The translations under genes and the position numbers were made by a program. Positions 10,000 through 20,800 of a stretch of 64,000 nt of DNA are shown here, in pieces. Every line of letters begins with the position of its first letter. Position 1 is the first letter of the stretch. A model generated the notes under the pieces. The model searched no databases. It saw nothing but the letters and a program-made list of their open reading frames with translations, and had not been told where the DNA came from. The DNA is from Acanthopleura granulata (Eukaryota; Mollusca; Polyplacophora; Chitonida; Chitonidae): assembly GCA_016165875.1 (NCBI GenBank), contig JABBOT010000002.1:14788605-14852604 (forward strand), written 5' to 3'.

Positions 10000-12900
10000 A
10001 CTACAAGAAATGTTATGTCCTAGAGCAGTGGGATAGAGATGGGGATTTATAGAATAGATTTCAGACAGATAGCACCAAGTGCACGAACAGGTTATTCACA
10101 ACATATTTAAGCATAAAACGGATCCATATGTTAGCCAAATGTTTTAGCCAAATGTGGATGAGCATTTACATGTACTCTTATCTTTGGCAATTAAGCACAC
10201 AGATGAGGAACTACGATATCTGAAATGCCTGACACTAAAAAATCCGTGATAAACATGTCATGGATTCATGTGTCTATGCTTACCCATGATTCAAGATTCA
10301 TAACACTATGGTAATCGCCTGAGGTTACATCGTAGCCCTACCACCGTTTTATCGCAGTATCGCCCGACGAAAATTCGAAGAGGAGGGATAATGGCAAGAA
10401 GCGATAGTGCCATGGTCACGAGGCTATTTTAGAGCGGTCTATAAACAACTTTGATCAAAAGGCCGATACACAAACTTAAACCTGCTACAGCAACAACTAC
10501 ATGTATCCGATAACAGAAACGATTCGAAACACCTACACAACGCGATCCTCTCGGCTGGTCATTGCTGACAGCGAAACATAAGATTTTAAAGGCTACGTGA
10601 CCCATAATTTTGGGTATGGACCTGTGTTATACACTGTATCATTCCTACACGACGCCAATTCATTACACGAGGTTGTCATGAGATATGGACACATTCACTT
10701 TTACATGGACTATTTGCATATGTTTACATGAACAGTTGAAAATTTCTAACAATAAGTCGTCCACAAACCACCACAGATGCTCATTCTGGAACATTAAGTG
10801 TTTTGATCAAGTTATATATACAAGCTTCGCGCAACTGGATGCAACATTTGCCTTTGAATTAAAGAACTGAAAAGTGATTGGATAATACTACCAAACAAAC
10901 ATTGCAGGCTGTCGATAAGCTATTAATGTATGCAGGCCTATCGCTGATTTGCACGTAATTAAAATTTATCAGAGTTTTGTCGGTTACTTTTGGAATAGAA
11001 TGAAAATTCTATTACTTTTACCCTGTGCTACTACCCACCCAATAGAGGTCACACGGGTTAAAAAACCTTGTGCTCTTGTTCAAGAGGGCCGTATGCAGGT
11101 ATATCAGGGTCCAGTTTCCCTCCTCAAAATTAGATATACATCCATATCAGGCACCCATCCCCACTGTGGCATGTTGCCAGGTCGACAAAGATATTTAATC
11201 GGTGGTACATGATCTAAAGGATGAGGTCACGATATGAAAATAGCTGCCAATAGGCCTGTTCTGCAGTCGCTGTTTCATGGAATACCCTAATTCATCGCTT
11301 AGACATTTTCTTCAAAGATTATATCCACGGGAAATTCGAAATATTTAATGGACTAGGATTATGAAAAGTATGACTCCTGTGAAAGCAGGTATGATAACGA
11401 TAGAGAAACAAAGGACTCTCGTTGCCGTTATGTGTCGGCCCTGGCCATTTAAGAACATAATGTGTGAATGCTTGTCGACGGGAGATACAAATAACGCCGA
11501 GTGCCTGGGCTGTACGCCAACGTGACTAGAGATTAAAGCAGGAAGTACCTGGAGCGGACGGGCAGATCGGGCTTGGGTGACGGCAATGTGCAGCGCCAGT
11601 CAACTCGGCCCAATCCGCAGAAGGAGATTGCTCAGGATTTGGAAGTTACATTAGCAATAACGCATTTGGCAACGACACTTAAGTTCCACGTATGAGGCTA
11701 CAAGGTAAAACAGAATGCCGACTAACAGTTTGCACCGCGAATAAGCACTCATACTTCTAGCAGGTCCACGTCATAACATCTTCCCTCCCCATCGTCATAC
11801 ATAATTTTGTGTTGTTAATCATTACGAAAAACGAAACACTGTTTCAAAGGTATCAGGCACGTCCTTTCATGGGCACATTCCAAAAACTGGATTTACCCAT
11901 TTACTCCTATGGTGGATGTCTTGAAAACCCGTCAGTACCACACAGCTTGTGTTCAAGTATTTTTGTTGGAGAGTAGGTTAGGTAGTCCTACATATAGGGC
12001 CTATATTCCCAGACAGTTATATATTATACATGTATACAGGAAGTTATAAAATTGTCTTATGCACACACAAGATCTATTTTATATCAATAATATCATGTCA
12101 TACCTGGAATGACAAGGTGTCTACACGTCCCACAAGCCACAGAAACCGACTTCCATGTAACCACGAGACAGACGGAGCTGTTTTCGATTTCTGCTGTTAT
12201 GACATGCGGTTTATAATGAAACAACATAGGCCGGGCGACCCGGATCTACTGCCGCGACAGCTTCGACTTCACACATATCGTGCTGAAGGCGTACGCATGC
12301 ACATACAATCACGCATATGCTATAGGACATTACCGGGAAACATAGAGCCTATATACACCATATCATCCACGGTTATAGTTATAGGGACACACAAAATTCC
12401 AACTTTAGAGGCTCTCAGCTAATTTGGATTGGTTTTCACTTAAACGACGTATGAGCATCGCCTCCTCTTTCACACCGGTCGAAGGCATTTGTTTATCATC
12501 ACTGAGTGCTGAGGACAGCCGCGTGCATGGTTGAACAAGCCCAGCTAGCCCACTGCTGTCGTAACCTTGAATGAAATACTCTTCAGTGGAGTTCAAAATC
12601 AGTCATTCAGATTAATCAAATTATACCACCGGGATGACGAACATAACCTATATTTTTTTATATAACATTAAAGTTGCATTCGTAAATACCAGAACCGTCG
12701 CTGAATATTGAACCTAATGCCCATTGGAATTAGGTGGGTATAGATGACCTTCAGATTTTCTCCCCAACATATTAATGAACATGTTATACGACAAGAGATT
12801 ATGTAATGTGGCCACAAATGGCCTGTCATGCCTCTTGACATACATGTACACACATGTACTATATGTCCAGATTTTGTTATTTTTGAGAAAATAAAACGAG

Positions 12901-13140
12901 TCGCATGCCAAGTGCGTGTTAGGGGAGGTAATCGCAAGGTTCTGTCTGAGTCGTGTCCCTTAGACTGAGTTATACCATACGCCACACTGCATTGATAATG
13001 TTCATATCCATAGATACATGTGTATCGGTACATACCTAAAATTATGACGAATTGTGAAGAAGTCATGTCTAGTGCCTTGGGCATGGCGCTCAATGTAGGG
13101 ACACCAGCCTGACACGCTGTTGCAATAACACGCCACACAA
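10000..13140. other. Duplicated non-coding flank
   Basis: Positions 10000-10930 duplicate 1066-1900, and 12230-12800 duplicate 4200-5000. The open frames at 10949-11212, 12030-12422 and 12668-13288 (the last 206 codons, minus) run across these repeats, have no recognisable domain and are not preserved in the paired copy. I do not call them genes. Confidence 0.5.
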
Positions 13141-13440
13141 GACATTTGATCCGTGCAGTGGAGTAGGCTGAATGGATTACGGAATAGACTGCCCTCCGTG
13201 GAGTTCGTGAAAAACGATATTTATCCCCAGTGGAGAATGAAAACACGACATTTACTGTGAGCTTAGTGGAGTATATCAAACACGACATTAACTACAAACA
13301 GTAGGGTACGCCATACACAACATTTGCCCTCAGTGGAGTATGCCAACATTTCGGCCTACTCTAAGCAGTGGAGTCTGCCAAAAATGATATATATCCTCAG
13401 TGGAGTATGCAAACACGGCACTTACTGTGAGTTTTGAGAT
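13140..13440. repeat. Degenerate short tandem repeat
   Basis: Irregular repetition of a unit of about 35-60 bp built on cctcagtggagtatgcaaacacgacat...actgtgag. The cagtggagt core recurs at least six times, with insertions between copies. Confidence 0.6.
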
Positions 13441-13989
13441 GTACCGATGGTTTGGTCGATTTTCTCACTTCCTTGCTTGTGCGTGTCGTGTTGATCAATG
13501 TGGTTAGGTACAATCTGAGCTTCTTTCGTTTTGGTCAAATGAGAGCGGTTACGACAGTAGTTTGTTGTATCTCGAGTGTTTCCAGCCCTAGATCTGTGGT
13601 CATGTTTCTCAGATACAACAGCTGGTTTCCATGTTTCATCCTGCTGTTGCACCCTAACTCAATCACCTGTACCTATCTCTTGCAGTAGTTTGGCTTTCAC
13701 TTGATAATATTCTTCAGCTCTAACTTGGCTGCTAGATATTTTGTTATTGGTATCTGCACGTGGCATTAACTGATGTACTAACCGTGAAAGAGTTGTTGAG
13801 ATTACTGAACGGAGCTTCTTTCCTGTAAGGAGTTGAGAAAGAGGGTATCCGATGACTAAGAAAGTGGTTCTATAACCCAATAAGGCAATACGTGTATCAT
13901 GGTTATCGGATCTAGGCTTTGTGAAAATGCGCTTAACTGTTTGAACTGTGAAAGTCGGATGCGGCCTCTTGCGTTTTCGCAGTTGGGAC

Positions 13990-14175
13990 TTTTTAAATAA
14001 AAGGTCGAAAATGCCAAAATGGGAAAGGGCGAAAACGCAAAAGCGCGAAAATGCGAAAACGCGAAGGTCACTTTGTTCTTTCGCCCTATTTGAAAGTTCA
14101 CGTTTTCGTATTATCCACCTTTGCTCTTTCGCGTTCTCACGTTTTCGACCTGTTATTTCAATGGTCGAAACTGCG
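13990..14175. repeat. Fold-back element rich in gcgaaaacgc
   Basis: An inverted repeat whose outer ends are ggtcgaaaa (14007) and ttttcgacc (14153). The left arm is a chain of gcgaaaacgc/gcgcgaaaa words, and the right arm carries the complementary ttcgcgttctcacgttttcg. No open reading frame and no transposase. It may be a MITE or satellite fragment. Confidence 0.6.
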
Positions 14176-14479
14176 AAACCCCGAGTGGCGACATTCGGCT
14201 TTTATACTGAACAGTTTTCTCACCTAGTCTCTTTGAGCTGGGGGAACATGGTGTTACAAATCCGGTCTTTAAAATATTGTATGATGTATTTTTTGGTAAC
14301 CGGATAAGTGTGTGACCTAGATTTTTCCCTCTGTGTACGTCGTAGAGTGTACTATAATTCAGCCGCGTGTTCTCGAGGCTTCTGTGTTGTTGAATTTCGT
14401 GTCATTGTACATATAGCATACACTCTGGAAAGATGTACTCATGTTGTAGACATGTTTACGATCAAACTATCGCAATATG

Positions 14480-14600
14480 TTGATGATCGTAGGTTTCCGC
14501 CGAACTCTGCCTGGTTTTCTGCCATCACAACGCTCGCCGCCGTCGTATAAGTGAAATATTCTGGAGTTCGGCGTAAAACATCAATCAAATAAATAAATCA
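14480..14600 (+). mobile_element. SINE 3' fragment, main family
   Basis: Only the central and 3' parts are present: tctgcctggttttctgccatcac, then cgccgccgtcgtataagtg, aaatattctggagttcggcg, and the aaac-atcaatcaaataaataaat tail. Confidence 0.7.
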
Positions 14601-15320
14601 TGAAAGAAATCAAACTGTCCAGAATTTTCTTTACGCTAGTCCATGAATAGGAGCGACGAAGTTGTTAAGCTCGAAGTCATGTTATTTATGTCCACTTTAG
14701 AGCACTTTTACTCTCGTCCACTTGAATGATTTTGTGAGATTTGACATTCATGTCATTCGACATACGTCATTTTGTACATACATCGCCAGCTCGGCATAAC
14801 GGACGCTATTGTCAACCCGTCCGCCCTAGAAAGTCCCACCTGGCCAGGGAGTTTTATATTAAAACCGTCGTCGATGTACCGTGCTCACTGCTATTTGTCA
14901 TTACAGGACTGTCATCCTTCGATTTGAGAATTCCCAAGAACTGTGGATTCTGTATTTCAATAAAAGACTGATTTGCCATTGGAATTCATTCGGATTTGGA
15001 CGCAGTCGCTGTTGGAGACTATATATTTTTGTAATTATCTGGGTTGTTTTTGTTTTGTTTTTTTTTTGTATGTTATTGCTAGTTGATCCTTTTGTCTATT
15101 TTGTTCAAATATATGTATTGGACTTATTCAAGCGTCTTTATGTTTGTTTGTTTGATGTTGTGTTATGCCCATCTCTGTCTGAGAGATGAAAAGGACATTT
15201 GTTTATCATTTTCCTCTCCGATAGTGGTACCTTTACAATGGACTGGAGGTAGAATCGTTAAAATCCCATTCTTTTACAAAATCATTTTATTCATGTGAAG
15301 AATATTGTAGGCCGTTGTTG
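14600..15320. other. No gene recognised
   Basis: T-rich sequence with overlapping short frames (14741-15298, +). It lies at the 3' side of the minus-strand retroelement and may hold its remnant terminal region, but I could not match a terminal repeat on the other side. Confidence 0.35.
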
Positions 15321-15324
15321 GAAA

Positions 15325-16860
15325 CTACTTGGAATGGTATTCCAAGCGTGTCTTGAGAACATAGTTTGTACTGGTACAGTTATTTAACTTTCCCACGTCA
15401 AAACAGTGACTGCAATAGTCAACAACCATTACGTATTCGTCGTCACTCCATGAGAACATATCGGTCACTACAACTTGCCATGGAAGCCAGGGAACAGCAA
15501 GCGAAACCATGGGTTCTCTTCCGTTAACTGCGGCATTCCAAGCACGTTGGACAATCGAGGATTAACTCGGTTAACCCTGAAGACAGTTTAGGCCAAAACA
15601 TGGTATTTTTAAGGCATGTTCCAACTCCCATATGTCCAGTGTGTAGAGCATTGAACAGATTATGTCTGATTATTACAAGCCCCTTGCCCTTCATTACAAA
15701 TCCGAAACAGGATAGTCCAAAATTCTTGACGTCGGACATCCTGACATGATTTCTGGCCAGATGGTTTTCAATGCAACAAACTGTCTGATTTCTTGAACAG
15801 AGTGCACATGTACGAGAAAGTGTGTCGGTCACAGGAATTTCCATTCCTGAGATGAGTACTACATATATGTCGTACCTCTGAAGGTGCAACGTCATACGTT
15901 GTATTCTCAGGAACGTCTGTGTAAATTTTTCCTCATTTCTTAAATCTCTGTCTTGCTGATTATTTAGCGACCCAAAAAGAAATACATCGTCGACAGGAAA
16001 GCTTGTCTTTTGAAGCCTGGCTCTTTCCTCGTTCTGCTGAATGTTTATCTTATGCCCAGTTTTCAAAGACTGACAAATGAGAAGTGATTCCATTTTATGT
16101 GGATACCACATTCGCGACCTTGGGCTGAGCACTTGTCGTCACTGGTGGCGTGTTCATTCCAACTGCGAAAACAACTGCGTCTTGTTTCGAGTTGTTCACT
16201 TTTCATCTGTTCTGTTTCTGCTTGTCGTTTCCTCGTCCACGTCTGTTTGTAGAACGACTATGAAGACGGGTGTTGTTTATTAGCAGGAACATATTCTACA
16301 GAGGCTCAATCAGTGGTAGCTGGCTGCTTCATACATTTAGGCTGCTCTGGGGGGTGTTGAAAATAATTTAAATCGTTTAAAATGTTTTTCACTCATCGCC
16401 TGTGGGCCGATCCCGAACACAATTCGATTTGTGATCCTGTCATCTGCGCCAGTATCTTCAGTTTTGTGACAAATTGTTCAATTCAGCCTTCGCACTCCAC
16501 TTCTCTGTCAAAATTTACATCACCTGTACATCTGGCAAAAATGATATTGTTGGGGCTGGACGTAGCAGAGTATAAACAATCACAGTAAGTTTCGAGATTT
16601 TTCGTCTCCGCATGGTCTCCTCGATATTTGCCCAGGTGTTAAAAATGTCATGCCCTTTCTCACCCAACCAAAGTAAAAGGTACGTACTTTTTGCTTCTTC
16701 TTTGCCCTTGAGAGGACTTTGAGAGGACCTTGAAAAATTATGAAAAAATCGACATGTTGTTTGGAACGACGCCAAGCTTCAGGCAAATTTGTTGAGTTCC
16801 ACTCCATTTGTGCAGTCGGATCCCTTGTCAGATTTCTGATATCATGCAACGTTGCTTCTA
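15325..16860 (-). pseudogene. Decayed Ty3/gypsy-type retroelement, internally deleted
   Basis: Read on the minus strand from high to low coordinates. A capsid-like Gag segment (about 16860-16515) has NLPEAWRR and a later LLLWLGEKGHDIFNTW and switches frame between the two halves. A further Gag piece lies at about 16500-16390. A zinc-knuckle-like piece with damaged Cys/His spacing follows near 16200-16110. After that comes the end of an RNase H region (about 15920-15830, with the ADTLSR-like motif PVTDTLSR), an integrase H-H-C-C finger (about 15660-15530: HTGHMG, then CPTCLEC) and the start of an integrase core (15510-15325: VVTDMFSW, then VVDYCS). Reverse transcriptase is missing altogether. 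Frameshifts and the deletion make it non-functional. No terminal repeats were identified. Confidence 0.75.
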
Positions 16861-17715
16861 TACTTTTAAGTCTTTTGGGACGTTTGGAAAGAGAATTAAG
16901 CCGGGACTGATGAAGAGTTGGAACGTGTATTCTGACCAGCAACTAAGTGAACAAACTCCGGATAACAAACTCTTTGACATCATTGCTGGTGACTTTTTGA
17001 TGTAGATCCAAACATTGTTTTCAAACCGTTTTACAATTGGTATGAAAACCATGTTACGATACACATAGAAACGTCATCAACAATAAAGCCGAGGAGTTTG
17101 TTAGCCATAAGTAATGTACCTTCTCAGGTTGCAATTTTTAATTTACGACTTGCGCGTTCTTGCTGTATGCCTGTTTTATCAAGCCATGACAATATGATTG
17201 CAGAGGTTTCAGAACAAGGAAACAGGACTGGTCGATTCGGTGTCAGTATAATATATATATATATATATATATATAATATGATTACGCCTGTTTACGTTTA
17301 GCCGGCCATTATATAACGAAGGTCATGTTCGTATCAAACAGGGCCTAACCTTTGCGCCTGCCACACACTGTTTGTGTTTATATCAAAGTGGCAATGGGGT
17401 CAAAGTTTGCAGAGGTCATTCCAACTTCGCCCGACACAGTTCTATTGTTACCCTATACCCTGTACTTTCATGCGGCAGATATAATAAATCGGTGGTCCCA
17501 ACCAGTGGAAATTTGATACAAGAAATTGCTATGCGTTGTAAAGCGTTTATAAGGATACACGCGAACTCATCTCCAGAACTATTTCTAAAAATACTCGAAC
17601 TGAGAGATAACCGCGAAGCTGCAACCCTCGTCGGCTCAGGTTGAGATTGGAGTTTTGGGGATTTAACGGTTCGTTGAGAAAACAGATTGCCTTCGTCACC
17701 TAAATCTATTGTAAC
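16861..17715. other. Upstream region of the mosaic protease gene
   Basis: No gene supported. An (AT)n run lies at 17251-17275. A TATA-like ttatataacg lies near 17309, about 400 bp before the protease ATG, which is too weak to call a promoter. The open frame at 17372-17644 has no family features. Confidence 0.35.
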
Positions 17716-17805
17716 ATGCGACTACAGACGCTGGCCATCGCTGTGTTGTTGTTGCTGTGTTTAATAACATCCACAGCCGGGCGCAGGGGGCGGGCAAGAC
17801 GGCGG
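17716..17805 (+). CDS. Protease exon 1: signal peptide and basic stretch
   Basis: Starts at ATG. Residues about 5-21 are a hydrophobic core ([12 protein letters not shown]) ending in TSTAG, a normal secretion signal. It is followed at once by RRGRARRR, which contains a furin-type R-X-R-R site. The donor CGG|GTTAGT follows in phase 0. This is the only signal-peptide-like start upstream of the SRCR and lectin exons, hence its choice as first coding exon. Confidence 0.7.
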
Positions 17806-20800
17806 GTTAGTGACTTACATATACTTGTTTAACTCGTATTACACTTTAAGGATGATGTATATTCGAAACCATATGTCTTTCGAAACCATATATCTTTATT
17901 AGCACAGGGTTGGAACTACACTATATTCATACAAACGTAACAATAATCAAATAAGCCAAAACAGGAGTGAAGTAACGGCATCCTTATATTTTTATTGTCT
18001 CCATTGTGACTTTTAACTGGTCCATCAAACACATACCTGGACCTCTCACCTTATTTATGGAGATATGACTCCTTGCCAAAAATATTTCTGTCATTTGACT
18101 TTTAGGAACAAAGAGGCAATGGACAGCATAGACGGCATTCTACGAGTAAGTTATTTATTTTTTTAGTTAATGGTGCTATTCAAAAATATTTGATGTAGGG
18201 ATATGGTTAGGTGTCCGATGAATGGAGAAAACCGGTCTGTCCGGAACTTACCACTGCCCCTTTCTGGCTACCTGGCAAACTTGCTTGTTTTAACCTCAGC
18301 CGACCCAGGCTGTCACAATAACATCGCCCTAAAGACCTAAGCATACCTGTAAGAGTTAGTTCCTAAATCCTAAGCTAACTAAATTCTAAGATATGATTAT
18401 TTTCAGAGGAAGTCTCTTCGATACCTTAAATTCAAAACTAGCAAGCCATCAATAGTATAATCCAAAGCTCATATTTACCAAATGTACGATATCCAGAAAA
18501 GTTCACCAGTGAACATGTACTAAGTGTTTTAAATTTGTCTTACAGGGCGATCTAGTAGCAGGCGTTCGCACTCACATGTAAGTGACTTAAATTGTTGTTA
18601 AATGGAATACACAGCCTCATACTTGATGGGGGTCCTATCAAAGACCTGACTGGCATTTTCTCACTTATTGTTTAGCATATGTTAAAAACCTCAGGAAGAT
18701 CAACCTGGTGTCTGTATTCTGTGGCCACATGTTTGGCATGGCGTTCTATGAAACGGAAGATGCTTCGGGTTTGCGTCAGCTCTTACGCTCAGAAATTAAG
18801 GACTGATCTTAACTTACTTCGATGAGATTTTATATCAACGCTCATAAGTACAATTGGGTAATATTTTTCATCTATAACTGGAGTATTACACAAATAAAGC
18901 ATTTCCCGGGTTACTTGGCTGTTCTTTTGACCACCAAACTTTTTACTATGATCCTAAAATGTATATACATGTACATAGATTCTCACACGCTCTACATTTT
19001 TCGATACTAACGATCATCATGTGGATTGCATGTGGATCCTAATCAAAATCAATTGATTGAACACGTCCTTCGGAACATAGTCTCTCTAAGCGGTTTTTCT
19101 CCGTGGTTTTAATAGTCAGACACAATATTTTCGTAAAATTTCGGAACAGGCTCTTATTATTAACATCGTTTGATAATTTTTGTTCTTGAACACGACTGGT
19201 CAGCGACCTGCAGCTATCGGCAAATTGTTTAAAATGTTTGCATAACAAAATCCGCCTAATATCTATTTGACTTGCCATGTGTTTGTTTTCAACAGCACTA
19301 GTCAACAATTTTTCAGTGTTTTCGTAACAGTTCCGTAAATGACATCTGTTAGTAACATCGCTTGATAATATTTGGTTTTGAACACCACTAGTCAACGGCC
19401 GGTAGCCATCTGGGATCAAATGTGCGGACAGAAAGAAATGAAGCGGAAGATGGCATTTCAGAAGATCGGCCACGTCCGGTTGTTTTTGCCCCCTACAGTG
19501 GAGAGCACGTCAGGTAAGACGCGTGTATTGGTTACAGAAGAAGCGTAGACCATTTATTTGCACCTTGTGTTGTGGGACACTGTACAAGTTAGTGGTTATA
19601 GGGGGCAAGTGTAGACAACATGTTACCCCTTCCTCTGTACAAGACTTGTACAGGTGAGTAGTGAGGGTGGACGTGTAGACTCTTTTTCACGTTTCAGTGG
19701 GAATCATTTAAGGTCGTTGGTAAACAAGCGTAACCGATATATCAGGCCTTTTTACAGTGATGAGCAGTTTCAGGTTAATGATCAGAGAGGAAGCGTAGGC
19801 GACTTTTTACAGCTATCTGAGGCGATGTACACGTGGTCATCTCTCCGAATTAATTTAACACGGGTGGATGATACAGTTATGGCTGGACGCAATGTGAGGC
19901 ATGAAGGCCTACATCCTTTTGTACTTAACATCTATGTGTAAATTGGGTCAGTTGATAACCAGTGCCAACATACTAACAGTAATTGACTAACTCGAATGAT
20001 TTGGGTGTTATGGAACTTTCAGTGGTGACACTGTGTTTCAGACTTCGTGGAAACTCGAGCTTTTACAACGCTGGCATGCTGGAGGTATACAGAAACCATA
20101 CGTGGGGGTTAGTGTGTGACGACAGCTGGGATGTGACGGACGGAGCTGTGGCCTGTAGACAGCTCGGATTTGCCAGGTGCACACACGTTTATGCACCTTT
20201 GTATGCAAAGTCTCAGTCTTTGGTCAGTAATTTTAATCTATGACGTTGTGCGAAAAAAACCCCCGAAGTTTGAATATTAGGCCTACACTGTTTTTGCAAC
20301 ATAAAGGACTACAGCATAGGGAGCATGACTGGAGCAACGACGACGGTGTGATAATTAGCAAATGGCCACACGTAGCTAGTGAAATCCAGCTTTTTCTCAA
20401 TATATACTTCACTTACAGTTTCATTTGAACTATCCGTGTATGTGCTTACAGTGAAGCAACTTACACGCCCACCAGCACCTCTACAATGTCTTTTTGTCGT
20501 GGTTCAGTCGGTTAGCTCACTACCGCATCGCAATTACCCGAAGCCTCCCGTTAATACGGTCGCTGTGAGTTCAAGTCCAGCTCATGCTGGCTTCCTCTCC
20601 GGTCGTACGTGGGAAGGTCTGCCATCAACCTGGTGATGGTCGTGGGTTTCCCCCAGGCTCTGCCCGGTTTCCTCCCACCATAGTACTGGCTGCCGTCGTA
20701 TAAGTGAAATATTCTTGACTACGACGAAAAACACCAATCAAATAAATAAATAAATAAATCTTTTTGTCGGTATATTACATATTGTTAAGATTACCTCTTG

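Noticed and set aside
12668..13288. 206-codon open frame, minus strand
   Set aside because: It crosses duplicated and tandem-repeat sequence, shows no domain, has low-complexity-free but random-looking composition, and is not kept in the paired duplicate at 4.9 kb.
19510..19900. Several further micro-exons between the basic exons and SRCR1
   Set aside because: Many acceptor- and donor-like words (tttttacag, caggtaag) occur in short direct repeats here; phase alone cannot separate real exons from decoys, so only one uncertain exon is listed.
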